This document shows positions 34,184 through 42,282 of a stretch of 64,000 nucleotides of DNA, in pieces. Origin of the DNA: Streptomyces sp. NRRL S-455 (GTDB lineage: Bacteria; Actinomycetota; Actinomycetes; Streptomycetales; Streptomycetaceae). The stretch spans positions 1 to 64,000 of the forward strand of contig NZ_JOCT01000021.1 in NCBI RefSeq assembly GCF_000717875.1, given 5' to 3'. The position numbers and the translations under genes were made by a program. Within the stretch, counting starts at the first letter, position 1; every line of letters starts with the position of its first letter. A model generated the notes under the pieces. The model ran no database searches and was not told where the DNA came from. It worked only from the letters and a program-made list of their open reading frames with translations.

Positions 34184-35317
34184 TCAGGCCAGGGGATGAG
34201 CCGCCAGCAAGTCTCCCAGGGCCTCCTCGTGCGCCGCCGCCGGGCCGAGCGACAGCTCCAGGTGCTTGGCCCAGGCGTGGTACCGGTGCAGGGGGTAGTC
34301 GACATCGGCGCCGAACCCGCCGTGCAGGTGCTGCGCGGTCTGCACGACGCGTCGCACGCCCTCGGCCGCCCAGATCTTGGCGACCGCGACATCACCGGTG
34401 GCGGGCAGTGCGCCCGGGGCTCCGGAGGCGAGCCGCCAGGCGGCCTGCCACAGGGTGGCCTCCATCGCGCGGAGGTCGATGTAGCGGTCGGCGGCCTGCA
34501 CGGCGACGGCCTGGAAGGTCGCGATCGGGAAGCCGAACTGCTCCCGCTCACTCGTGTACGTTCCGGCCATCCGCAGCACCCGCTCCCCCAGTCCGAGCGC
34601 CAGCGCACACGTCCCGGTGGCCAGCAGGTCCCGCAGCCACTCCCACGCCCCATCGGCGTCGATCACGTCCCGGGCCGCCAGCCGCGCCGACTCCAGCCGC
34701 AGTTCGCCGAGGCGCTCGCCGCTGGTGGAGAACTGCTCGGCGAGGACGGCCCCGTCGTGACCGCGAGGCACCAGGGCGAGCACCGTCCGGCCGCTCCCCG
34801 TGTGCGCGGGGACGACCGTGACGTCCGCGTCGTACGCCCACGGCACCGCCGTCTGCACCCCGTCCAGCACCCACGCGTCGCCGTCCGGCCGTGCGGTCAC
34901 GGCGAGCTCGGCCGGATCGTGGCCGGTGCGGCCATGGGCGGCGACGGTCAGCACCAGCTCGCCCCGGCCGGCCCGGGCCAGCAGAGCCGACTTCGCCTCC
35001 TCACCGCCGTAGGCCTGTACGGCCGCCGCCGCCGCACTGCTCTCCAGCAGCGGCACCCTGGCCAGTACCTTCGCCGACTCCCGCAGCACCAGGCAGAGCG
35101 CGATCGCGTCCAGGTTCACCCCGCCGTAGCGGGTGTCGAGCAGCAGGCTGAGCAGGTCCGCGTCGGCGAGCCGGGCCCACAGCGCGCGGTCGCAGGCGTC
35201 CGCGACGGCGCCCGGGGTGAGGGCCGGGCTGGGCACGGCGTCCGGCGCGACCCCGGCGAAGACGCCCTTCGCCGCCTCGGCCGCCGCCTGCTGCTCCTCG
35301 GTGAAGGTGAAGTCCAC
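34184..35317 (-). CDS. Acyl-CoA dehydrogenase (FadE-like)
   Basis: 377 aa FAD enzyme oxidising acyl-CoA at C2-C3. N-terminal FTFTEEQQAAAEAAKGVF, flavin/substrate loop REQFGFPIATFQAVAVQAAD and QHLHGGFGADVDYPL near the C terminus. The YEGT segment that carries the catalytic Glu in MCAD-type enzymes is absent (YHAWAKHLE instead), so it may use another Glu or be one subunit of a heteromeric pair as in steroid degradation. GTG at 35317 after GAGGA. A KstR-like operator lies 47 bp upstream. Confidence 0.88.
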   Translation of the reverse strand: MDFTFTEEQQAAAEAAKGVFAGVAPDAVPSPALTPGAVADACDRALWARLADADLLSLLLDTRYGGVNLDAIALCLVLRESAKVLARVPLLESSAAAAAVQAYGGEEAKSALLARAGRGELVLTVAAHGRTGHDPAELAVTARPDGDAWVLDGVQTAVPWAYDADVTVVPAHTGSGRTVLALVPRGHDGAVLAEQFSTSGERLGELRLESARLAARDVIDADGAWEWLRDLLATGTCALALGLGERVLRMAGTYTSEREQFGFPIATFQAVAVQAADRYIDLRAMEATLWQAAWRLASGAPGALPATGDVAVAKIWAAEGVRRVVQTAQHLHGGFGADVDYPLHRYHAWAKHLELSLGPAAAHEEALGDLLAAHPLA

Positions 35318-35363
35318 GGTGCCTGTCCTCCCGGCCGGTCCCGTTGAGCTGACGCGCGCAAGA

Positions 35364-35377
35364 TAGAACAGGTTCTA
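35364..35377. promoter_or_regulatory. KstR-like operator
   Basis: TAGAACAGGTTCTA fits TNNAACNNGTTNNA, the operator of KstR-type TetR repressors of cholesterol and fatty-acid catabolism. It lies 47 bp before the acyl-CoA dehydrogenase start. No KstR gene is in the window. Confidence 0.6.
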
Positions 35378-35412
35378 GAAGAAGGGAATGGGCGTAGGGC
35401 GGGCGCCGTAAG

Positions 35413-35462
35413 GTGTCACTCCTGTGCCGCTGCCGGCGTGTCACTCCTGTGCCGCCGCCGGG
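35413..35462. repeat. Tandem 25-bp duplication
   Basis: Two adjacent 25-nt copies beginning GTGTCACTCCTGTGCCG (35413-35437 and 35438-35462), with two mismatches. Recent slippage or duplication upstream of the DUF5819 gene. Confidence 0.75.
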
Positions 35463-35626
35463 TGTGGCGATGGCCACGGCCGGGACCGGTGGCCAGGGGC
35501 TGTGCCGGGGTGGACGGCCTGAGTACCGTGCCCGTGCCGACGCCGCGCGGCGGTGCGAGGGCGGACGACGACGCCCTCGCGGCCGGGCGGACGGAACGAC
35601 GGACCGGGATCGTGGAACGGGGCGGA

Positions 35627-36424
35627 ATGGACGCGTACGACGAAGGCGAACGGGGCCATCCGCGCGTTCTGAACCCGCATGCACCGGACCCGTCCGTGCC
35701 GGATCCGCATGCACCGGACCCCTCCGCACCGGCCCCATCCCTACCGGACCCGCACATCGAGCCCCGCACCGGCATAGCCGCGCTCTCCCTCGGCTACCAG
35801 ATCGGCGTCGCGCTGGCGCTCGCGGTCGTCGCGGTCGGGGTCTGTGTGCACCTCGGCATGACGTTCCTGCACGTCGCACCGGCGAACACGGTCACGAGGG
35901 AACACGGCCAGGCCGTGGACGACTGGATATATCCCGAGTTCGAGCAGAACTGGAAGCTCTTCGCCCCGAACCCGCTCCAGCAGGACATCTCGATACAGGC
36001 GCGCGCCGAGGTCCGGGACGGGGAAGGCGGGACGGCGACCACCGGCTGGTACGACCTGTCCGCCGAGGACGGCCGGGCCATCGACGGCAACCTGCTGCCC
36101 AGCCACACCCAGCAGAACGAGCTGCGCCGTGCCTGGGACTTCCTCGTCGCCACGCACGACAGCGAGAACCGGCCGGTGGGCCTGCGCGGCTCGCTCTCCG
36201 AGTCGTACCTGCGCCGGATCGTGGTGCTGCGCCTCGGCCGCGACGACGCCGTGCGGGCCGCGACCGGGGGCGGTGGTGCGATCGAGCGGGTCCAGGTCCG
36301 CTCCCGCACCAGCAACGTGCCCCCGCCCGACTGGAGCCGGGAGAAGGTCTCGACGACGCCGTCCTACCGCGAGCTGCCGTGGTGGCCGGTGCCGCGGGCC
36401 GAGGCCGAGGGGGGCGTGCGGTGA
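35627..36424 (+). CDS. DUF5819 family membrane protein
   Basis: 265 aa. Cytoplasmic tail with a Pro/Asp/His tandem repeat (PHAPDPS, VPDPHAPDPS), one membrane helix at about residues 55-80, then an extracellular domain with FEQNWKLFAPNPLQQD, the family signature. ATG at 35627 after CGGGGCGGA; the frame could start earlier, but upstream codons are repeat-derived. Stop overlaps the HTTM gene start. DUF5819 proteins pair with HTTM proteins; function unknown. Confidence 0.82.
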   Translation: MDAYDEGERGHPRVLNPHAPDPSVPDPHAPDPSAPAPSLPDPHIEPRTGIAALSLGYQIGVALALAVVAVGVCVHLGMTFLHVAPANTVTREHGQAVDDWIYPEFEQNWKLFAPNPLQQDISIQARAEVRDGEGGTATTGWYDLSAEDGRAIDGNLLPSHTQQNELRRAWDFLVATHDSENRPVGLRGSLSESYLRRIVVLRLGRDDAVRAATGGGGAIERVQVRSRTSNVPPPDWSREKVSTTPSYRELPWWPVPRAEAEGGVR

Positions 36425-37632
36425 ACCGCTTCTCGCTGGCCCTCTCGCGGGGCATCGCCCGCGTCACCGAGGCCGCCCTCGGTCCGTACCAGACCGCCGT
36501 GATCCGCATCGGCTTCAGCGCCACCTGGCTGCTGTTCCTGCTGCGCGAGCTACCGCACCGACACGAGCTCTACGGCCCCGACGGCCCCTGGAGCTCGAAT
36601 CTCGCCGAGCAGCTGATCGGGACCAACGGTGCCTTCACCGCCCTGATGTGGTCGGACGGCCTGATCTGGTTCGAGCTCGTCTACGCGGTCGCGATCCTCG
36701 CCGCCGCCCTGCTGATGCTGGGCTGGCGCACTCGCACCATGTCGGTGCTGTTCATGGTCGGCGTGCTGTCGCTGCAGAACCGCAGCGTCTTCATGGGCGA
36801 CGGCGGCGACAACGTGCTGCACCTGATGTCGGTCTACCTGGTGTTCACACGCTGCGCCCAGGTGTGGTCGCTGGACGCCCGGCGGGCCTCGCGCGCCCGG
36901 GTGGCACAGGCACGGGGCGAGCGCGTCACGGACCGGACCGGCCCCGCCCTGTGGTGCGTGTTCGGGTTGGTGCTGGTCGCGGTGACCCTGGCCGGACGCA
37001 TGGAGGGCGAGAAGCTGATACCCGCGCTGTTGTGGACGGTGTGGGTGGCGCAGGCCCTGTGGTGGCTGGCCGGGCGCCGGGCGAAGCCCGGTGAGCCGCG
37101 GATCCTGCTCGACGTCGTCGCCAACATCGTGCACAACGGCGCCCTGCTCGTGATCATGGCCGAGGCGTGCCTGATCTACGCCACGGCCGGCTGGTACAAG
37201 GTCCAGGGTTCCCGCTGGCAGGACGGCACCGCGGTCTACTACCCGCTCCACCTGGAGTACTTCTCGCCCTGGCCCGCGCTCGCCGACCTGCTGTCCGCCA
37301 GCGGCACCCTCGTGATGCTCGTGACCTACGGCACGGTCCTCGTGCAGGTCGCCTTTCCGTTCACGCTGTTCAACCGGCGGGTGAAGAACGTCCTGCTGGC
37401 GGCCATGATCACCGAGCACGCAGTGATCGCCGTCGTCCTCGGCCTGCCGTTCTTCTCGCTGGCGATGATCGCCGCGGACACGGTGTTCCTGCCGACGGCC
37501 TTCCTGCGCCGCCTGGGCGGCCGGGCGGCACGCGCGCGGGACCGACTGCTCCGGCGCGACGGGCGGCCGCCGGTCACCGAGCAGCACGCCGACGAGAACG
37601 CCGAGGCCACACACGTAGGCTTCGGCACATGA
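36421..37632 (+). CDS. HTTM domain (vitamin-K gamma-carboxylase-like) membrane protein
   Basis: 403 aa with about 8-10 membrane helices. IRIGFSATWLLFLLRELPHR at the start and AGWYKVQGSRWQDGTAVYYPLH later match the HTTM fold shared with vitamin-K-dependent gamma-glutamyl carboxylase; the catalytic Lys pair of true carboxylases cannot be confirmed. GTG at 36421 overlaps the DUF5819 stop (GTGA), and its stop overlaps the methyltransferase start (ATGA), so three genes form one operon. Substrate unknown. Confidence 0.88.
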   Translation: MNRFSLALSRGIARVTEAALGPYQTAVIRIGFSATWLLFLLRELPHRHELYGPDGPWSSNLAEQLIGTNGAFTALMWSDGLIWFELVYAVAILAAALLMLGWRTRTMSVLFMVGVLSLQNRSVFMGDGGDNVLHLMSVYLVFTRCAQVWSLDARRASRARVAQARGERVTDRTGPALWCVFGLVLVAVTLAGRMEGEKLIPALLWTVWVAQALWWLAGRRAKPGEPRILLDVVANIVHNGALLVIMAEACLIYATAGWYKVQGSRWQDGTAVYYPLHLEYFSPWPALADLLSASGTLVMLVTYGTVLVQVAFPFTLFNRRVKNVLLAAMITEHAVIAVVLGLPFFSLAMIAADTVFLPTAFLRRLGGRAARARDRLLRRDGRPPVTEQHADENAEATHVGFGT

Positions 37633-38381
37633 CCGATCCCGTCACCGTCTGGCACCGGCTCGCCGGCGGCACCGTCCTGCTCGACGGCTTCCACGCCCTC
37701 AAGCACGCCGTGCGGTTCGGCGCCGAGGTACCGGTCGCGGTCACCGCCGACCGGGCGGCCACGCTCGCCCTCGCGGACGAACTGGCCCCCGACGTACGGG
37801 ACGCGCTGGCCGTGCTGCTGACGGAGGTGCCGCACGAGACGTACACGTCGTTCGTGCCGCGCCCGCACCCCACCGCCGTGGCCGCCCTGGCGGTACGACC
37901 GTCCCGCGAGTCCAACCTCGAAAAGCTGGCCCACGCCCCCCGCACCGCCCCGGTCGTGGTCCTCGACAACCCCCGCAACCTCGGCAACGCGGGGGCGGTG
38001 ATCCGCCTGGCGGCGGGTTTCGGAGCGACCGGCGTGGTGACGACGGGCACGGTCGACCCCTGGCATCCGACGGTCGTACGCGGCGGGGCGGGCCTGCACT
38101 TCGCGACCGCCGTGGAACGCCTCACGGTGGAGGAACTGCCCTCCGGCCCCCTGTTCGCCCTGGACCCGGAGGGCGACGACCTCCGGGGCGTCAAGCTCCC
38201 GGACGACGCCGTCCTCGCGTTCGGCTCGGAACGCACGGGCCTGTCGACGGACCTGCGCGCGCGTGCGGACCAATTGCTGTCCCTGCCGATGCGTCCGCAG
38301 GTCAGCAGTTACAACCTGGCGACGAGCGTGGCGATGACTCTCTACCACTGGAGTTACGGAGCGCCCCACCGAGGCGTGTGA
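37629..38381 (+). CDS. SpoU-family (SPOUT) RNA 2'-O-methyltransferase
   Basis: 250 aa methyltransferase acting on rRNA or tRNA with S-adenosylmethionine. Motif 1 NPRNLGNAGAVIR, motif 2 AFGSERTGL and motif 3 LPMRPQVSSYNLATSVAM form the trefoil-knot site; the N-terminal substrate-binding domain is about 1-100. ATG at 37629 overlaps the HTTM stop. Could alternatively be a resistance-type rRNA methylase, but context gives no antibiotic cluster. Confidence 0.92.
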   Translation: MTDPVTVWHRLAGGTVLLDGFHALKHAVRFGAEVPVAVTADRAATLALADELAPDVRDALAVLLTEVPHETYTSFVPRPHPTAVAALAVRPSRESNLEKLAHAPRTAPVVVLDNPRNLGNAGAVIRLAAGFGATGVVTTGTVDPWHPTVVRGGAGLHFATAVERLTVEELPSGPLFALDPEGDDLRGVKLPDDAVLAFGSERTGLSTDLRARADQLLSLPMRPQVSSYNLATSVAMTLYHWSYGAPHRGV

Positions 38382-38640
38382 GAGGGTTGCCGCCCCTACC
38401 GGCACAGCCGGGCTCAGAAGGTATGCCAGAGCCCCCAAAGCGTCCAACTGCTGAGGTTTTCGGCCCAGGGTGGGTGCGCGACTCCCGCATGGGCGAAGGG
38501 CGGCCACCACCGCCCCACGCCCCGCCGACGCTGTCGGCCCCGTCGGATTACGACTTCATAACGGCCCGGGACGGCGTGCCCGCTGACCGCTCGTTCGCCT
38601 TCGACAAGCGTTCCCGTCTGCCACCCCCAGGATGATTGTC

Positions 38641-40245
38641 ATGCGCGACCGCACCTCCGGAGCCGCCGCTCCGGGAGCCGTCCTCAGCGACGCCGACCTG
38701 ACCGCCTTCATACGCAGCGGCCCCCCGAATGCCGCCGACGAGGCGCTCGACGAGCTCTACCGGCGGCACCGCACTGCGGTCATCGCCTACGCCCGCACCT
38801 GCACACGAGACGCGTACACGGCGGAGGACCTGGCCTCGGAGGCGTTCACCCGCGCGCTGCGCGCCGTGCGCGGAGGTGCCGGTCCCGAGGGGGCCTGGCG
38901 GCCGTATCTGCTGACCACGGTCCGCCGCACGGCCGCGTCGTGGGCCGCCACCGCCGACCGGATCGAGCTGTCCCCCGATTTCGGGACCTGGCTCTCCGAG
39001 GCGCCGAGCGGTGAGGAACAGACGCTGCTACGGGAGGACGCCGACCTGATCCAGCGCGCGTTCCGCAGTCTTCCCGAGCGCTGGCAGACCGCGCTGTGGC
39101 ACTCGGCTGTGGAGGAGGAACCAGCGAAGCGGATCGCGCCACTGCTCGGCATCAGTCCGAGCGGCGTCGCGTCCCTCACCGCCCGGGCGCGTGAGGGGCT
39201 GCGTGAGGCGTACCTGACCGAGTACGCGGCGGACCCGACGATGTCCGACGACTGCCGGCACTTCACGGGCCTGTTGGCCGCCTCGGTCCGCCGCGGCGGG
39301 CGGCACGGCGCGCACTCTGGTCTCACGCGCCATCTCTCGGGATGCCGCCGGTGTCGCCGTGCGAACCACCAACTGTGGGAGCTGAACAGCTCGCTCAAGG
39401 CCGTGCTCCCGGCGGGCGTTCTGCTGTGGGTAGGTGCCTCATACGGCACGAAGGCCGTGGGAGCGGCCGCGGTCGCCGGCTCCGCGGGCTCCGGCGGCAC
39501 GGGGTCCGCGGCCACCACAGGGGCCACCTCGACCGTCAAGGTCGCCGGCATCGGCGCCGCCCTCCTCGCCTTGTCGATCGGCGGCTACGCGGCTCTGCCC
39601 GACGGCACCGACCCGCCGTCACCCCGGTCCGCCCCGGCGGCCACGCGACCCGCGCTTTCCTCGTCCCCCGCCCCCGCCCCCACCCGGAGCGAACGCCACG
39701 ACCCGAAGCCCTCCTCCCGTGCACCGTCCGCACGCGCCTCCAAGAAGCCGGCTCCTCCCGCCAGGCAGCCGACTCCTCCCGCTTGGCGGCCGGCTGCTGA
39801 CGACCGCGCCCCGCTGCCGATCGTGTCCACCGGCCGCTGCATGGACATCTCCACGGCCGAGGGCGCCGAGCCGTACGAGGCCAAGTGCGACGGCAGCCGT
39901 ACGCAGCAGTGGGAGTTGCTCGTCGACCGTGCCGCACAGGAGGCCCGCATCCGGAACTACGCAACCGGCATGTGTCTCACCCACAGTGGCGCGTCGACGG
40001 ACGGCGCCCCGGTCCGCCAGGAGCGCGCCTGCAACTCCACCGCGGCCACGGCCCGGTGGACCTACTTCTTCCGGGACTCCGGCACCGTCAACTTCGCTCA
40101 GAAGGGGAACACCACGTACTTCCTGGGCATCGACGAGTGGAACAAGGCCGACGGGCCTCACTCGCCTGCCATCGGCACGACGGCGAACTACTACGACACC
40201 GACTCCCTCCGGTTCCGTTACACAGGAGACGTCTTCAGCGGCTGA
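38641..40245 (+). CDS. ECF-like sigma factor fused to zinc finger, membrane helix and ricin-type lectin
   Basis: 534 aa multidomain regulator. Sigma-70 region 2 at about 20-75 (ELYRRHRTAVIAYARTC, DLASEAFTRAL), region 4 at about 135-180 (LPERWQTALWHSAVEEEPAKRIAPLLGISPSGV), a zf-HC2-like anti-sigma segment (HLSGCRRCRR), one membrane helix at about 298-318 (VKVAGIGAALLALSIGGYAAL), a Pro-rich wall-spanning linker, and an extracellular ricin-B-like lectin (GRCMDIS, TQQWELL, MCLTHSG). It should tie sugar binding outside to transcription inside. ATG at 38641 has AGGA at -10; 38632 is the alternative. Promoter targets unknown. Confidence 0.88.
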   Translation: MRDRTSGAAAPGAVLSDADLTAFIRSGPPNAADEALDELYRRHRTAVIAYARTCTRDAYTAEDLASEAFTRALRAVRGGAGPEGAWRPYLLTTVRRTAASWAATADRIELSPDFGTWLSEAPSGEEQTLLREDADLIQRAFRSLPERWQTALWHSAVEEEPAKRIAPLLGISPSGVASLTARAREGLREAYLTEYAADPTMSDDCRHFTGLLAASVRRGGRHGAHSGLTRHLSGCRRCRRANHQLWELNSSLKAVLPAGVLLWVGASYGTKAVGAAAVAGSAGSGGTGSAATTGATSTVKVAGIGAALLALSIGGYAALPDGTDPPSPRSAPAATRPALSSSPAPAPTRSERHDPKPSSRAPSARASKKPAPPARQPTPPAWRPAADDRAPLPIVSTGRCMDISTAEGAEPYEAKCDGSRTQQWELLVDRAAQEARIRNYATGMCLTHSGASTDGAPVRQERACNSTAATARWTYFFRDSGTVNFAQKGNTTYFLGIDEWNKADGPHSPAIGTTANYYDTDSLRFRYTGDVFSG

Positions 40246-40280
40246 CGAGGGCCACTCCTCGTGGGGCGTCCGGCGTTTCC

Positions 40281-40308
40281 GGGCACCTCCCTCCCGCGAG
40301 AGGTGCCC
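40281..40308. terminator. Hairpin between convergent genes
   Basis: GGGCACCTC (40281-40289) pairs with GAGGTGCCC (40300-40308). It separates the sigma-lectin gene from the convergent metalloprotease gene. Confidence 0.65.
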
Positions 40309-40331
40309 AGAACCGGTTCAGGAAGGCGGAG

Positions 40332-41645
40332 TCAGCGTGCGTGGCGAGCCATGGCCGCCCGCTTGCGGCGGAACTTCAGCAGGAACGCACCGCCGGCCGC
40401 GAGCAGCGCCGCGCCGCCCGCCGCCATGGGCAGGTAGTCGGTGGTGTCGGCGCCGGTCTCGGCGAGATTGGCGCCATCGCGGCCGCCGGCACCGCCCGTG
40501 CCTTCCGCACCGTCCTCGTCCCCGGAAGCGACCCGCTCACTGCTGCCGGTCTGCGGCGCCGCGCCGTCGCCGGACTCGCCATCGGCCTTCGCGGGGCTCG
40601 GTACCCCGTTCAGGCTGACTGCCACCGTCGCCGCACCGTCACCGGACTTCTCCACCTTGATCTCAACCTTGTGTGCCTTGTCGGTGAAGGCCGTGCCGGC
40701 CTTGAGAGTGTCATCGTCACCAGGCGTGGTGTCGATCAGGGTGGCGCCCCTGCCGAAGTCGCCGTTCTTCACGCGGTAGGCGTGCACGCCCGCGAGGCGA
40801 TCGTCGAGTGTGCCGGACCCACCGCGCACCTCCACGACCAGGCTGTCCTGCCCGGCCGGAACGATCAGCGCGCGCACGCCGTCACCCGGTCCATGCAGAG
40901 AACGCATCGTGTACGTCCCGGATTTGGCGACCGTCACGGCTTCCTTGTCCGACAGCCACTTTGCGTGAATCAGCTCGGGCGCGGTCAGGCCCACCGCCAC
41001 GCCCCCTCCCCCCATGGGGGTCTTGAAGCTGTGATCCGGCGTGTCCCGGCAGCTCGCCAGGTCCGAGTCCTCGCAGCGGATCCGCATCTGGTGGCCGTAG
41101 CCGAGGTTGTGGCCCAACTCGTGGGATATCACCGTCTGGTCGACTGTGCCGTCGCCGGACGGAAGCCAGGTCACGCCGCCGCCAAGAGAGCCGAGTCCCC
41201 CGAAGCTGCAGCCCGCCTTCTCGCCGGGGAAGACCAGCGACAGGTGATCGAAGTCGTCCACCCAGGTCAAGCCCTGTTCCTCCAGCGCCTTCTTCGTCAG
41301 CCCATAGATCGAGTCCTTGTCGCAGCCGGCGGCCGGTATGTCGAGATTGATCGGGCCGATCACTCCGTCCTCACCCCCCGCGGCCGGCTTGAACGTGGTG
41401 GCTTGCCGGGTCACCTCGTTGTAGTACGAGTTCAGGGACCGAGTCTTGCCGAAGTAGCTGTTCTGCGCGTTGCTCCTGGCCTTCGCGGGGTCAGCGAAGG
41501 AGCTGTCGCTGAAGTTGATCAGCGCGATCTGGATCCGCCGCGGGGCAGGGCCGTCCGCGGCAGCGGCGGGGGACGGTGCCGTCGCAGCCAGTGCGACGGA
41601 CGTGCAGGCGGCGGACATGAGCAGGGCGCCGCGAGGCACACGCAT
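40332..41645 (-). CDS. Secreted zinc metalloprotease (M11 gametolysin-like) with LAETG sorting signal
   Basis: 437 aa. Signal peptide about 1-30 (ending APSPAAAA), protease domain with HELGHNLGYGH at 175-185 (three zinc ligands, catalytic Glu), cysteines that may form disulfides, then a C-terminal Gly/Ser/Glu-rich linker. The last part is LAETG at 394-398, a membrane helix and a basic tail FRRKRAAMARHAR: a complete cell-wall sorting signal of the LAxTG type used by class E sortases, three of which are in this window. ATG at 41645 after GAAGGACC. Substrate proteins unknown. Confidence 0.92.
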   Translation of the reverse strand: MRVPRGALLMSAACTSVALAATAPSPAAAADGPAPRRIQIALINFSDSSFADPAKARSNAQNSYFGKTRSLNSYYNEVTRQATTFKPAAGGEDGVIGPINLDIPAAGCDKDSIYGLTKKALEEQGLTWVDDFDHLSLVFPGEKAGCSFGGLGSLGGGVTWLPSGDGTVDQTVISHELGHNLGYGHQMRIRCEDSDLASCRDTPDHSFKTPMGGGGVAVGLTAPELIHAKWLSDKEAVTVAKSGTYTMRSLHGPGDGVRALIVPAGQDSLVVEVRGGSGTLDDRLAGVHAYRVKNGDFGRGATLIDTTPGDDDTLKAGTAFTDKAHKVEIKVEKSGDGAATVAVSLNGVPSPAKADGESGDGAAPQTGSSERVASGDEDGAEGTGGAGGRDGANLAETGADTTDYLPMAAGGAALLAAGGAFLLKFRRKRAAMARHAR

Positions 41646-42282
41646 GGAAAGGTCCTTCCGGTGGTTGAGCGGCTCGCGCGGTGCGAGCGAACTCGGAGCT
41701 TGCACGTGCTCCCGGACGACGCTCATCGCATGAGCGCCCCAAAGGAGCTGTCACCGGTTGAGGAGCGCGGCCGCCCTATACCGTCCTGGCGCGTTATCCG
41801 TTCGTTATGAGGGGGTGCGAACAGCGGAACCCGTCGCGGATGAGAGCCCACAGGACGTTCACGTCTCGGCGGGCCGGGGCGTAGGTGATGGCCTCATCAG
41901 GGGTGCCGGTTCCTCCCATGCCGGTCTGGCAGGGCGGACAGATGGATGAGCTCTCCAGCTCCCCCGGGCCGGGTGGTGGTGAGCTCGGCGACCGTCAAAC
42001 AGGCCGTCATGGAGATGGAGGCCGGCACGGGACGCAGCCGTGAGGTCCTGGCTGCCGTGGCAGGCGATGGCGCCTCGTCGGCGGCGATCCCGGTACGTGG
42101 CCCGTCCGCACTGCCCGCACCGGTAGCAGTACGCCGTGAATCGCGTAGGCGTGCCCGGGAGCATGCCATGGTCCCCGGAGCCGAGTCCGCCCCGCAGTGG
42201 CATCTGGTCACCGCACAGGTCCGCTTCACGCACCTGCTGCGCGAAGCGGACCCGCGCGGTGGAGCCGACGGGCCGCCACCTC
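41646..42282. other. Intergenic region with possible gene remnant
   Basis: 637 bp between two leftward genes, with the protease promoter on its left. On the minus strand around 41990-42240 a frame includes AYCYRCGQCGRATYRDRRRR, zinc-ribbon-like, but has no clear start or ribosome site and odd codon use. It may be a decayed gene. Nothing else is supported. Confidence 0.4.
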
